64,000 bases of DNA. Source: Changpingibacter yushuensis (lineage in GTDB: Bacteria; Actinomycetota; Actinomycetes; Actinomycetales; Actinomycetaceae). The notes beneath the pieces were generated by a model. That model was not told the DNA's origin and made no database searches. It saw only the letters and a program-made list of their open reading frames with translations. The stretch covers positions 1,860,001 through 1,924,000 of the forward strand of contig NZ_CP059492.1 of assembly GCF_014041995.1 (NCBI RefSeq). The letters are read 5' to 3'. Each line of letters starts with the position of its first letter. Position 1 is the first letter of the stretch. Of the stretch, positions 37,147-46,417 are shown one piece after another. The position numbers and the translations under genes are program-made.

Positions 37147-37857
37147 TCACATAGACAGCCCTGCAGCGAGGGCGGCAGCCACAATCCTCACTGGCTCCTC
37201 CCCGTGCGGATCAGGACTTGAGATGATCACGCTTTCACCCTTCTTCACTCCCAGAAGCAGGATATCCATCATCGAATCAGCAGCGACTCCGTTGATAAGG
37301 ATGGTGCATGGTTGTTCGCTGGCTAGCTGTGCTAAGAGCGCCGCTGGCCGAGCGTGCAGACCTTCATCGTCAACAACAGTCACCTGAGTTTGGAAGCCTT
37401 CGCTCTGACCTGTGGCTGGGGAAAGCACAACGGTGTTCTCAGGTTTGATGTGCTCACGCCACATCTCCAAGGCACTCGCCACCGTACGGACGACGGCGGC
37501 CAGCTTTGCTCCGGTTTGGGCTTTCGCCGCGCCCGCAACGCTACCCTCGAGAAATGGACCAGGTCCGATCACTCGGCGAGGGGTCCCATCTTCGGCTAAC
37601 TCCGTGAGCTCGATCGCCATCTCGGCAGCCATGCGTGCCGAGCCGAGATCCGCCATGAGCACGACCCGCTCGCATGTGCTTTCCACGCGTTCACATGCTG
37701 CAAACACGGCGTTGACATCCGTACCAAAGCCGCCGACGGGTGCGCCGCCAACGGCTTCAATCTGGACATCCGGTGCCATTTCGGCAGCCAGATCCGCAAC
37801 AGCCGTGGCTACCAGAGGTGAATGTGAAACTAGAACAAATCCAACGTTTGTACTCAA
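37147..37857 (-). CDS. dhaM: Dihydroxyacetone kinase phosphoryl-donor subunit DhaM (EIIA-HPr)
   Basis: DhaM passes phosphate from the PTS to ADP bound in DhaL. Residues 1-~130 are an EIIA-mannose-type domain with the phosphorylatable His12 in GFVLVSHSPLV; residues ~155-236 are a complete HPr domain with His168 in DDEGLHARPAALL and the Ser-containing SMMDILLLGVKKGE. There is no EI-like third domain as found in E. coli DhaM, so EI must phosphorylate the fused HPr. The start overlaps the dhaL stop by 4 bases. It is the last gene of dhaK-dhaL-dhaM. Confidence 0.92.
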   Translation of the reverse strand: MSTNVGFVLVSHSPLVATAVADLAAEMAPDVQIEAVGGAPVGGFGTDVNAVFAACERVESTCERVVLMADLGSARMAAEMAIELTELAEDGTPRRVIGPGPFLEGSVAGAAKAQTGAKLAAVVRTVASALEMWREHIKPENTVVLSPATGQSEGFQTQVTVVDDEGLHARPAALLAQLASEQPCTILINGVAADSMMDILLLGVKKGESVIISSPDPHGEEPVRIVAAALAAGLSM

Positions 37858-38477
37858 CGTGCCGCCCTTACTGCCGCTTCGAGGATATAGGAAGAAGATA
37901 CCGCTCCTGGATCTAGGTGCCCGGCTGAACGTTCACCCAAGTAGGAAGCCCTGCCCTTGGTCGCTACCATAGGCCGAGTATTCTCAGCCCCATCGGTTGC
38001 GGCCTTGGACGCAGCTTCCAACACACCTATGCAATCGGCCCCGGAGGCGGCAGCGGCAGCAGCAGCGCGGGCTGCGGGAGCCCACGCGTCAACCATCGTC
38101 TTCTCACCTTCAGTTGCCTTACCACGCATCTGAATGCCTTGGCTTGCCGCCTCAATCATAGCGGCGAGGTCACCGGGTTCCAATTGTTCTTTTGCCGAAC
38201 TGGACATGCGCAGGTACGCAGTTCCCAGAAGAGGCCCTGATGCTCCACCAACCTTGGAAATCAAGGTGGTAGCAATGGTCCGGAACACCTGGGCCGGATC
38301 GCTCGCCGTGGCAGACTCGAGCTGCTTTTCCACCTCAGTGAATCCGCGGTCCAAGTTCTCGCCGTGGTCACCATCGCCAATGGCGCGATCCAACTCAATG
38401 AGTTCTACTCTGTGCTCATGGGCGGCCTGTGCCGCCAGCGCAGTCCATTGCAGAACCCAATCTGTTCCAAGTGCCAT
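37854..38477 (-). CDS. dhaL: Dihydroxyacetone kinase ADP-binding subunit DhaL
   Basis: A 207-residue all-helical subunit that holds Mg-ADP permanently and phosphorylates dihydroxyacetone bound to DhaK. The nucleotide site is recognisable as LDRAIGDGDHGENLDRGF, with three acidic metal ligands, and GGASGPLLGTAY. The C-terminal segment (GRASYLGERSAGHLDPGA) is typical. It begins 3 bases after the dhaK stop and overlaps dhaM. Confidence 0.94.
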   Translation of the reverse strand: MALGTDWVLQWTALAAQAAHEHRVELIELDRAIGDGDHGENLDRGFTEVEKQLESATASDPAQVFRTIATTLISKVGGASGPLLGTAYLRMSSSAKEQLEPGDLAAMIEAASQGIQMRGKATEGEKTMVDAWAPAARAAAAAAASGADCIGVLEAASKAATDGAENTRPMVATKGRASYLGERSAGHLDPGAVSSSYILEAAVRAAR

Positions 38478-38480
38478 GTC

Positions 38481-39479
38481 TCAGAATCCCTTCCGAATCG
38501 CTGCGGTGTGAACTGGCGCATCCCACAGTTTGAGCATATCTTCTCCCACGGAGGCGAGCGTCACAGAGACGCCTTCCATGTCCAAGCTGGTGACGTAGTT
38601 GCCAACAAGCGAGCGCTCAATTGTGATCCCTAGGTCATCCAATCGCTGCGCTACGCGGCGATACACGATGTCCAGCTGGTAAGCAGGCGTGGCACCCATG
38701 CCGTTGACCAACACGATCACCCGGTTTCCAGCGGTGAACTCGCCGTCCTTGATAATTGCGTCAACAAGTTCGTCTGTCAGCGTGTCAGCGCTAGCCATCG
38801 CAACTCGTGCGCGGCCAGGCTCACCGTGAATGCCAACGCCCATCTCTACTTCGTCATCAGCCAACTCGAACCCGGGCTCACCGATGTGGGGAACCGTGCA
38901 GCCGCGCAATGCGAGACCCATCGACCGGACCTTCGCCGACATCTCCTCCGCAGCCTTCGCCACTTCATCGAGCGAGCCGCCTGCGGCAGAGACTGCCCCG
39001 GCGACCTTCTCAACAAGCACTGTGCCAGCCACGCCGCGCCTGCCGGCCGTCCAGGTGGAGTTCTCCACCGCGACGTCGTCAGCAACGAGCACGATCCTGC
39101 TCTGGTGGCCGGAAGCTTCTGCGAGTTCAGCTGCCATCTCGAAGTTAAGTACGTCGCCGGTGTAGTTCTTTACGATCAGAACCACGCCGTCGCCAGTATC
39201 TGCGCCTTCGATTGCCGCAAGAATGGCATCTGGTGTGGGAGACGTGAACATTGCTCCCGGAACGGCGGCATCCAGCATGCCATCGCCCACAAACCCGGCA
39301 TGAAGAGGTTCGTGTCCCGACCCGCCGCCGGAGACGACAGCCACGCCAGATTCACGCTTTACAGCGCGGCCAACCCAGTTTGGATCGGTGTGAAGTGCAA
39401 CAATTGTGGAATTGGCGCGAGCGAAGCCTTCCAAAGCTTCGTCCACTACCTTCTCCGGGTCGTTAATGAGTCCCTTCAT
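38481..39479 (-). CDS. dhaK: Dihydroxyacetone kinase substrate-binding subunit DhaK
   Basis: A 332-residue subunit that binds dihydroxyacetone covalently through His218 (MGVGIHGEPG), which aligns with the same number in E. coli DhaK. The N-terminal motif SGGGSGHEPLHAGFVGDGML and the KNYTGDVLNFEMAAELA segment are conserved. It feeds DHA phosphate into glycolysis. The order K-L-M on one message is standard; no DhaR activator or glycerol dehydrogenase gene is near. It starts 16 bases after the end of ndk, so read-through from ndk is possible. Confidence 0.95.
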   Translation of the reverse strand: MKGLINDPEKVVDEALEGFARANSTIVALHTDPNWVGRAVKRESGVAVVSGGGSGHEPLHAGFVGDGMLDAAVPGAMFTSPTPDAILAAIEGADTGDGVVLIVKNYTGDVLNFEMAAELAEASGHQSRIVLVADDVAVENSTWTAGRRGVAGTVLVEKVAGAVSAAGGSLDEVAKAAEEMSAKVRSMGLALRGCTVPHIGEPGFELADDEVEMGVGIHGEPGRARVAMASADTLTDELVDAIIKDGEFTAGNRVIVLVNGMGATPAYQLDIVYRRVAQRLDDLGITIERSLVGNYVTSLDMEGVSVTLASVGEDMLKLWDAPVHTAAIRKGF

Positions 39480-39495
39480 GATGTTCTCCTATTTC

Positions 39496-39930
39496 TTAGC
39501 GCTGGGCTTGCACCTTCGCAAACCACAGAGCGATTTCCTTTTCGGCATTTTCAGGACAATCAGATGCATGAATGATGTTTTCGACGGAATCACTGCCCCA
39601 ATCACGAGCAAGATCCCCACGAATTGTGCCGGGAGCAGCGGTTGTAGGGTCTGTTGCCCCAGCGAGGGAGCGAACTCCTTCGATGACACGCTGACCGGTA
39701 AAGATGGCCGCAACGAGTGGACCGGATGTCATGTAATCAACGATAGACGGATAGAACGACTTATCAACAAGTTCCGAATAATGCTCTGCGAGAATCTGCG
39801 GGGTGGCTTCAGCCATTCGGATGTTCTCTAGGGTGTAACCCTTGGCTTCGATTCGCCTCAGAACCTCGCCAGTGAGGTTGCGGCGCACGCCATCGGGCTT
39901 GATGAGAATGAGAATACGTTCAGAGGTCAT
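39496..39930 (-). CDS. ndk: Nucleoside diphosphate kinase
   Basis: Ndk equalises nucleoside triphosphate pools by phosphate transfer through a His. The sequence shows ERILILIKPDGVRRNLTG, the active-site NIIHASDCPENAEKEIALWF segment containing the phosphorylated His in IIHASD, and GATDPTTAAPGTIRGD. The second in-frame ATG at 39930 has GGGAG at proper spacing and gives 144 residues; the ATG at 39939 sits directly against the GGGAG and is less likely. It lies between folC (after its terminator) and dhaK. Confidence 0.95.
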   Translation of the reverse strand: MTSERILILIKPDGVRRNLTGEVLRRIEAKGYTLENIRMAEATPQILAEHYSELVDKSFYPSIVDYMTSGPLVAAIFTGQRVIEGVRSLAGATDPTTAAPGTIRGDLARDWGSDSVENIIHASDCPENAEKEIALWFAKVQAQR

Positions 39931-39968
39931 GTGTGCCATTCTCCCATGTTTCGTTTCATATCCATTGC

Positions 39969-40016
39969 AAAAAGGCAGCTCCGAACGGTGGAATATGACC
40001 ACAGTTCGGAGCTGCC
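39969..40016 (-). terminator. Rho-independent terminator after folC
   Basis: A perfect 13-base-pair stem (GGCAGCTCCGAAC and its complement; arms 39974-39986 and 40004-40016) with a 17-base loop is followed on the minus strand by five T. It lies about 50 bases past the folC stop. Confidence 0.9.
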
Positions 40017-40064
40017 CTGCAATTTGATTCAGTTATCCATGTTGCGCTGGTGGACCTGCTAAGC

Positions 40065-41648
40065 TCACGCTCCGTCAGGAGCGGGCCGTCCCATGAGGGT
40101 GCGCGCTCGCGCCACCAATTGGATCGATCCGAGGACCACCACGGCTGGGTAGGTCATCGGCTCATCCGTATCCGACTCCGCGAGCGCAGCCGCGGCGTCA
40201 ATGGCGTTGGCTAGGTCGGATTCCAGATGGACCCGGTCATCTCCGAAGACGTCGCCAGCGATTTCGGCCAGCTCGTCTGCTGGCATTGCACGATCTGTTG
40301 GCATACCGGTTACCACGATTTGGTCAAAGACGGGTTCGAGTACTCCGAGGAACCCCTCGACGTCCTTGTCTGCCATCATGGCGACGACGGCGATGAGACG
40401 GCCAGGGAAGTACTCCTGAAGAGCTTCCACGGTGGCTTGTGCGCCGTGTGGATTGTGCGCGGCGTCCACCACGATTGTGGGAGAGGACCTGACCACTTCC
40501 AGACGTCCAGGTGAGGAAACTGCCATGAGGGCGTGTTCCACGACGTCGCCGGAAAGAGCGACACCGCCAAATAGTGCCTCCACAGCTGCGAGTGCCAAGG
40601 CTGCATTGTCCGCTTGGAAGCTGCCCTTGAGAGAGATTGGCACGTCCTCGTAACGTGCCGCCGGGGTCTGAATCGTCACAAGTTGCCCGCTCACTGCGGT
40701 CTCCCGTGCCACAACTTCTAGGCCGTATCCCATCATGATGAGGTCTGCCTTCATCTCGCGGCACCGTTCGAGCACCATGTCGGTAACACTCGGTTGCTGC
40801 GCGGCACTGATAACGGTGGCTCCCAGTTTGATAATCCCCAGTTTTTCTTCGGCGATCTCCTCAACGGTGGAACCGAGCCAGCGTTCGTGGTCGAGCGCAA
40901 CGGGTGCGAGGACGGCGACGTCGGCGTCAATGACGTTTGTTGCGTCCCAGCGTCCGCCCATTCCAACTTCAACGACGGCGACGTCGATCGGCGCGTTGGC
41001 AAAGGCTTGGTAGGCCATCACCGTGAAAACCTCGAAAAAGCTCATACGCGGGCCACCCGACGCTTGGGACTGCGCATCAACGAGATCAATGAATGGTGCG
41101 ACGTCCTCCCACGTGTCTACGAAGTCCTGGCGGGTGATTGCTTGTCCGTCAATGCTGATCCGTTCGCGCACTGTGGTCAGGTGCGGCGAAGTGAAACGAC
41201 CCGTTCGAAGGCCGCGTTCGCGCAGCAGGGCTTCCACCATGCGAGATGTGGAGGTCTTGCCGTTAGTTCCCGTGATGTGGATGGCCCGGTAGGCTCGCTG
41301 CGGGTTCCCCATGAGGTCGAGGCAATCCGCCACTCGTTGAAGAGAAGGCTGCACCTTGTGTTCGGGTGCGCGGGAGACGATGGACTGGTAGATCGCATCG
41401 ACCTGCGCATCGAGTTCCGTCTTTGCGGCGAGCTTCTGGGTTTCATCGACGTCTGAAGCGGCATCCGCATCCTCGTGTAGGACGTCTTCAATGACTGAAG
41501 CGTCTGGACCCGCGATGAGCCCCGATGAGATCACAGCTTTCAGGGCCGCGTCGAAGGCCTCATCCTCTTGGCTTTCACGCGCCTCTCGTTCGTCATCCGA
41601 CTCAGTTCCATCGGCCACGTCGAAATCGTCAGGTGTACCTGATGTCAT
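40065..41648 (-). CDS. folC: Folylpolyglutamate synthase / dihydrofolate synthase
   Basis: FolC adds glutamate to dihydropteroate and to folates. The ATP-binding motif is ITGTNGKTSTSRMVEALL, followed by GRFTSPHLTTVRERI, VEVGMGGRWDATNVID and the C-terminal VVDAAHNPHGAQATVEAL. The first ~75 residues are a very acidic extension (SDDEREARESQEDEAFDAAL) not needed for the fold, which brings the length to 527. GGGGAAAC precedes the ATG at 41648. It follows ileS by 137 bases on the same strand and ends at a strong terminator. Confidence 0.94.
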   Translation of the reverse strand: MTSGTPDDFDVADGTESDDEREARESQEDEAFDAALKAVISSGLIAGPDASVIEDVLHEDADAASDVDETQKLAAKTELDAQVDAIYQSIVSRAPEHKVQPSLQRVADCLDLMGNPQRAYRAIHITGTNGKTSTSRMVEALLRERGLRTGRFTSPHLTTVRERISIDGQAITRQDFVDTWEDVAPFIDLVDAQSQASGGPRMSFFEVFTVMAYQAFANAPIDVAVVEVGMGGRWDATNVIDADVAVLAPVALDHERWLGSTVEEIAEEKLGIIKLGATVISAAQQPSVTDMVLERCREMKADLIMMGYGLEVVARETAVSGQLVTIQTPAARYEDVPISLKGSFQADNAALALAAVEALFGGVALSGDVVEHALMAVSSPGRLEVVRSSPTIVVDAAHNPHGAQATVEALQEYFPGRLIAVVAMMADKDVEGFLGVLEPVFDQIVVTGMPTDRAMPADELAEIAGDVFGDDRVHLESDLANAIDAAAALAESDTDEPMTYPAVVVLGSIQLVARARTLMGRPAPDGA

Positions 41649-41725
41649 CTGTTTCCCCTTAGCTTCTCGCAGATGCCAATGCCGGGCGAAGAGTATCTTC
41701 GCCCGGCCCCGGCCTTAAGCCCTAC

Positions 41726-41756
41726 AGCACCGATGGGGTAAACGCCCATCGGTGCT
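41726..41756 (-). terminator. Hairpin between ileS and folC
   Basis: A 12-base-pair stem (AGCACCGATGGG and its complement) with a 7-base loop lies 30 bases after the ileS stop. No T-run follows on the minus strand, so it may only slow transcription before folC. Confidence 0.45.
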
Positions 41757-41785
41757 CGTTATTTCATTGTGTGGCACACACGTGC

Positions 41786-44700
41786 TCAGGCGCGGCCAAA
41801 CTTTGCCACGGCAACCTGAATATCGGATGACCCGCCTGCAACTGTCGCCTCGAGGGCGAGTGTCTCACGGCTGATGAACTCCAGATGAGCTTCCACCGCA
41901 GCAACGTGTTCATCTGGGACTGTCAGGGTCAGGCTGATGCGGTCTGCCACATGGAGTCCTGCTGCCTTGCGTTCATCTTGCACAGCGCGAACCACGTCAC
42001 GGGCATACCCTTCAGCCTCGAGTTCAGGCGTCAAAGTGGTGTCAAGTGAAACGAATGCACCTGAGTCAAGAACGGTGGCAACTGAACCTTCCTCAGAAAC
42101 AACTTGTGTGGTCAGCGTGTATTGGCCATCACTGAGCGCAACTTCCTCATCGCCCAGTTCAAGAACGATCCCGCCTTCGGATTCGTGCCAAGCGTCCTCC
42201 CTGGCGGCCTTGAACAGCTTTGACGTCAGCTTTCGCATAGACGGGTCCAGCTCGCGCGGCAGCACTGCCAGCTCCCGCTTGATCTCCATACCGGAGGATT
42301 CTGCATCGCGGAACAGCACAGCCTTGACGTTCACTTCGCTGGCAATGAGATCCGCGTATTGGCCAAGTTCTTGAGTGGTGACCACAGTCAAGCTCTGGAG
42401 TGGCTGACGAACGCGTAGCTTGTGTGCCTTGCGTAGCGAATGAGTGGCCGAGACGATTGCGCGCACCTCATCCATTTGTGCCATGAGGGCGTCATCAGTC
42501 ACGGTCGCTGGCACTTCGGGCCAATCCACTAGGTGAACAGACCGTCCACCCGTCAGGCCGCGCCACATTTCCTCACTAAGAAGGGGCAGCAGCGGCGCAT
42601 TGACCTCACTGAGAACTACCAGAGCGGTGTAAAGAGTGTTGAATGCACCCGCGTCCTCATTCCAGAAGCGATCACGGGAAGTGCGAACGTACCAGTTAGT
42701 CAGGATGTCGATGTACTCGCGCACGCTCTGGCAAGCCCCGGGGATGTCATATGCGTCAAGCTGGGCCCGCACAGTGGTGGCCAGCTTCCGAGTGTGTGAC
42801 AGCAGGTAGCGGTCCTGAATATCCAGCCCGGCAACCACCGAAGGATCGGACATATCAAGGTAGGTAGCGCGGAATCCCTCGCCGTGGTTGGCAGCACCCG
42901 CATACAACGTGAAGAAGTAGTACGTGTTCCACAGTGGCAGAAGGATCTGGCGCACTGTGTCACGAATGGCGTCCTCGGTGACGATGAGGTTGCCGCCCCT
43001 GACAACCGGGGAACTCATGAGGAACCATCTCATGGCGTCCGAACCGTACTCGTCAAACACGCGGGCAGGGTCTGGGTAGTTGCGCAGAGACTTTGACATC
43101 TTGCGTCCGTCGTCGCCCAGAACGATTCCATGGGAGACGCAATTGAGGAACGACGGCCTGTCGAACAACGCCGTGGCAAGCACGTGCAGGTTATAGAACC
43201 ATCCACGAGTCTGGCCGATGTACTCCACAATGAAATCGCCCGGGTAATGGTTCTCGAACCAATCCTGGTTTTCGAACGGATAATGAACCTGCGCGTACGG
43301 CATGGAGCCAGAATCAAACCACGTGTCCAGAACATCTGGCACGCGCCGCATCATCGACTTACCGCTGGGATCATCAGGATTCGGGCGCACTAGTTCATCG
43401 ATGTATGGGCGGTGGAGATCCACCTCTCCCTCATCGTTCATCGGCGCATGCCCGAAGTCACGCTCAAGTTCCTCCAACGATCCGTACACGTCAACGCGAG
43501 GGAATGCTGGGTCATCCGACTTCCACACGGGAATTGGTGAGCCCCAGAATCTGGTGCGGGAAATAGACCAATCGCGCGCGTTTGCCAGCCAGTTCCCAAA
43601 GATGCCGTCTTTGATATGCTCCGGCACCCACGTGATCTGCTGGTTAAGCTCAACCATCTCATCGCGGAACTCGGTCACGCCCACGAACCATGAGCTGACT
43701 GCCTTATAGATGAGTGGCTTACGGCACCGCCAGCAATGTGGGTAGGAGTGCTTGTATGAAGCTTGGCGGACAAGTTTGGCGCGTACTGAGGGATCACGGT
43801 GAGCAAGGTTTCCGGTGCCTTCCCGAAGGTCCGCGATCACCAGACGATTGGCCTCGAATACCTGTACGCCTTCGTAATCCGGCACGGCAGAGGTGAACTT
43901 GCCGGCGTCATCTACAGGCACGACGGCCCGGATGCCAGCGGTGCGGCAGACGTTCATGTCATCTTCGCCGAAGGCCGGCGCAATGTGCACTAAGCCCGTG
44001 CCATCTTCAGTGGTCACGAAGTCGCCCGCGACGATAGTCCAGGCATTGGGTCCCGGAGCTTGACCCTCGCTGCGGTCCTCGTCTGTATCGAAGTAGTCAA
44101 AGATTGGCGTGTACCGGCGCCCCACCAGATCCGATCCAGTCAAGGTGGAAACCACCTCGGGATCCTCACCTAGTTCCTTCGCGTAGGAGGCGAGCAATGC
44201 CTTGGCTAGTACAACCCGCTCCCCCGCCAGTTCACCTTCGGATGGAGCCACAACCACATACTCGATGTCGGGTCCAACCGCGATCGCGAGGTTTGAGGGC
44301 AAAGTCCACGGCGTCGTCGTCCAAATAAGAGCCAACTCGCCTGTCTCTAGACGCAAGCCCACCGTGACAGTCTGGTCAGTGCGATCCTGATAGATGTCAT
44401 CATCCATCTTCAGTTCGTGGTTGGCCAATGGCGTTTGATCGTTCCAGCAATACGGCAGAACGCGGAAGCCGTCGTAGATCAGCCCCTTGTCATAGAGCTG
44501 CTTAAAGGCCCAGATGACAGACTCCATGAAGGCGGGGTTCATCGTCTTGTAGTCGTTGTCAAAATCAACCCAGCGGGCTTGGCGAGTGACGTAGTCCTGC
44601 CATTGGGTCGCATACTTCATGACGCCGCTGCGTGCGGCCTCATTGAACGCCCGGATACCGATGCCGCCTTCGCCTTCGATCTGCGACTTATCTGTAATCC

Positions 44701-45043
44701 CGAGGATCTTCTCAGCTTCGAGTTCCGCTGGCAGACCGTGAGTATCCCAGCCGAAACGCCGCTCAACGCGCTTGCCACGCATTGTTTGGTAGCGCCCGAC
44801 GACGTCTTTCACATAGCCCGTGAGAAGGTGGCCGTAATGAGGCAGACCATTGGCAAATGGCGGTCCGTCATAGAAAACAAACTCGTTTGCTCCCTTGGGG
44901 CCGCTGGGACGGTTATCAATGGACGCCTGAAAGGTGCCGTCCTGCTTCCAGTAAGCGAGCACCTCCTCCTCGAGTTTGGGAAACTCGGGTGACGCCTGCA
45001 CTGCGCCATCGCGATGGAGTGGATAGTGGGCCTGCTCGCTCAT
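41786..45043 (-). CDS. ileS: Isoleucyl-tRNA synthetase
   Basis: IleS charges tRNA-Ile and edits valine. The class I signature is HYGH (residues 69-72 in [15 protein letters not shown]), and the second is [14 protein letters not shown]. The editing domain carries the segment [18 protein letters not shown]. At 1,085 residues, and with these motif variants, it is the long eukaryote-like type that is common in Actinobacteria and associated with low mupirocin sensitivity. AAGGAGAG stands before the ATG at 45043. A T-box leader precedes it, so its translation should rise when uncharged tRNA-Ile accumulates. Confidence 0.96.
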   Translation of the reverse strand: MSEQAHYPLHRDGAVQASPEFPKLEEEVLAYWKQDGTFQASIDNRPSGPKGANEFVFYDGPPFANGLPHYGHLLTGYVKDVVGRYQTMRGKRVERRFGWDTHGLPAELEAEKILGITDKSQIEGEGGIGIRAFNEAARSGVMKYATQWQDYVTRQARWVDFDNDYKTMNPAFMESVIWAFKQLYDKGLIYDGFRVLPYCWNDQTPLANHELKMDDDIYQDRTDQTVTVGLRLETGELALIWTTTPWTLPSNLAIAVGPDIEYVVVAPSEGELAGERVVLAKALLASYAKELGEDPEVVSTLTGSDLVGRRYTPIFDYFDTDEDRSEGQAPGPNAWTIVAGDFVTTEDGTGLVHIAPAFGEDDMNVCRTAGIRAVVPVDDAGKFTSAVPDYEGVQVFEANRLVIADLREGTGNLAHRDPSVRAKLVRQASYKHSYPHCWRCRKPLIYKAVSSWFVGVTEFRDEMVELNQQITWVPEHIKDGIFGNWLANARDWSISRTRFWGSPIPVWKSDDPAFPRVDVYGSLEELERDFGHAPMNDEGEVDLHRPYIDELVRPNPDDPSGKSMMRRVPDVLDTWFDSGSMPYAQVHYPFENQDWFENHYPGDFIVEYIGQTRGWFYNLHVLATALFDRPSFLNCVSHGIVLGDDGRKMSKSLRNYPDPARVFDEYGSDAMRWFLMSSPVVRGGNLIVTEDAIRDTVRQILLPLWNTYYFFTLYAGAANHGEGFRATYLDMSDPSVVAGLDIQDRYLLSHTRKLATTVRAQLDAYDIPGACQSVREYIDILTNWYVRTSRDRFWNEDAGAFNTLYTALVVLSEVNAPLLPLLSEEMWRGLTGGRSVHLVDWPEVPATVTDDALMAQMDEVRAIVSATHSLRKAHKLRVRQPLQSLTVVTTQELGQYADLIASEVNVKAVLFRDAESSGMEIKRELAVLPRELDPSMRKLTSKLFKAAREDAWHESEGGIVLELGDEEVALSDGQYTLTTQVVSEEGSVATVLDSGAFVSLDTTLTPELEAEGYARDVVRAVQDERKAAGLHVADRISLTLTVPDEHVAAVEAHLEFISRETLALEATVAGGSSDIQVAVAKFGRA

Positions 45044-45262
45044 GTCTCTCCTTGGTGGAATCGGTCAGGCGAGGACGATGGGTGAACTGGCGTTCGCCAC
45101 CGCGGTACCACCTCGCTTGCCGCACCAGAAGGCGTGGCCGCTCATTGGGGACTGTAACGGGTCCAACCGTTTGGTTCTACTGAGGTTTGGCGATGCGCCG
45201 CACCTGTTCTTCCAAATGCTCGCCGGTGATACCTGCACACGCGGTGCAGCCGGGTCAACACA
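45044..45262 (-). promoter_or_regulatory. T-box leader of ileS (ultrashort stem I, translational type)
   Basis: The T-box sequence AGGTGGTACCGCG is at 45113-45101 and would pair with the tRNA acceptor end. Further upstream is an ultrashort stem I: outer CCGG/CCGG (45253-45250 and 45226-45223), upper stem CTGCAC/GTGCAG with loop CGCGT, and between them GTATCA, which offers the isoleucine codon ATC (45230-45228) as specifier. The AAGGAG of ileS follows the T-box closely without a poly-T tract, which indicates control of translation initiation. TAAGAT near 45270 may be the -10 element. Confidence 0.85.
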
Positions 45263-45357
45263 GGAAAGATCTTATCTCACGTTATGAGTATGAATCCATG
45301 CCGCAAAACTCAAGGAGACCTAATGAACAAGCACTGCTCAGCCAAACCAAGAACCAC

Positions 45358-46368
45358 TCAGCCGGATTGCCGCACGATGAGCTTCGGGGGAACGATGATC
45401 GAACCATCCACCAGATCGCCCGTGATTTCATCGAGCACCATGCGGGTTGCTAGACGGGCCATCTCTACACCGGGGTTCACCACTGTGGTCAGCGGAACCC
45501 GCATCTCGGAGACGTCCGGCAGATCTCCATATCCGACCAGGCGAATGTCGTCGGGGATCGATTTCCCCTTCTCCTCAACCGCACGTGCCACACCCATTGC
45601 CATCAGATCGGAAGCTGCAAAAATGCCCTCAACGTCTGGGTGTTCCTCAAGCAAACGAAGGGTGGCTTCATAGGCCGTGGTGACCGTGAAATCGGCCTCG
45701 TACACCCCCGAAGCGTCCACTCCGGCATCCCGGAGGGCTTGACGCCACCCCTCCAACCTATCGATGCCCGCTGGCATCTCAAGGTTTCCTGTGACAATGG
45801 CGAGCTTGCGGCAGCCTTGTTTGAGGAGGTGGTTGGCAACCAGAGCGCCGCCGGCTTTGTTGTCAGTGTCCACGTAGTTGGCCGTGGACATCTGCTGTGG
45901 CGGGCGCCCCACGAAAGCAACCGGCAAGTCGAGAGCTGCAAGCGCCTCGCCCACCTCGTCGTCTGTCCTGTGGGAGACCACCACCACGCCGTCGGTGTGC
46001 CCTGCTGTCAAATACCCGATATGCGTGTGGTCATGCGTGGAGGTCCGTAGCAACAGCACGAGCTGTTTGCCCGCAGCGTCCAGCACTTCTGAGATTCCAC
46101 GCATGGTGGTGGCGAAGAATGGATCGCCAAACACGTGCTCAACGGTCTCAGTGAATATCACTGTAATTGCGTCCGCACGCTGCGTAGCAAGCGAGCGCGC
46201 AGCCCTGTTGGGAACATATCCGAGGTCCTTGACGGCCCTTTGGACGGCCTCCAAAACTTCCGGTGAGACCCTCACCTCGCCCCGAATTGCCCGGGAGGCT
46301 GAAGCTCTGGAGACACCAGCCGCGAGCGCCACGTCGTCAAGCGTGGGTGCGTTGGTCTTTCTTCTCAT
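45358..46368 (-). CDS. LacI-family transcriptional regulator of the beta-glucoside operon
   Basis: A 336-residue LacI/GalR regulator. The N-terminal helix-turn-helix is PTLDDVALAAGVSRASASRA, with hinge helix VPNRAARSLATQ, then a periplasmic-binding-protein-like sugar domain (GDPFFATTMRGISEVL, VSHRTDDEV, GIFAASDLMAMGVARA, VGYGDLP). It is the last gene after the beta-glucosidase on the same strand, 49 bases downstream, with GAGG before the ATG. The two operators before the binding-protein gene have the form bound by CebR-like regulators, so autoregulated repression relieved by cello-oligosaccharide or another beta-glucoside is likely by inference. Confidence 0.88.
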   Translation of the reverse strand: MRRKTNAPTLDDVALAAGVSRASASRAIRGEVRVSPEVLEAVQRAVKDLGYVPNRAARSLATQRADAITVIFTETVEHVFGDPFFATTMRGISEVLDAAGKQLVLLLRTSTHDHTHIGYLTAGHTDGVVVVSHRTDDEVGEALAALDLPVAFVGRPPQQMSTANYVDTDNKAGGALVANHLLKQGCRKLAIVTGNLEMPAGIDRLEGWRQALRDAGVDASGVYEADFTVTTAYEATLRLLEEHPDVEGIFAASDLMAMGVARAVEEKGKSIPDDIRLVGYGDLPDVSEMRVPLTTVVNPGVEMARLATRMVLDEITGDLVDGSIIVPPKLIVRQSG

Positions 46369-46417
46369 TTCGGTACCTCAACTGCCGTAGCCAGCAGCCA
46401 GAATGCAAGTGCGCTCG

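Noticed and set aside
45323-45673. Plus-strand ORF with a strong AAGGAG before ATG, antisense to the end of the LacI-type gene
   Set aside because: The protein is low-complexity Ser/Thr/Arg-rich without homology; the regulator on the minus strand is clear and the ribosome-binding site looks coincidental.
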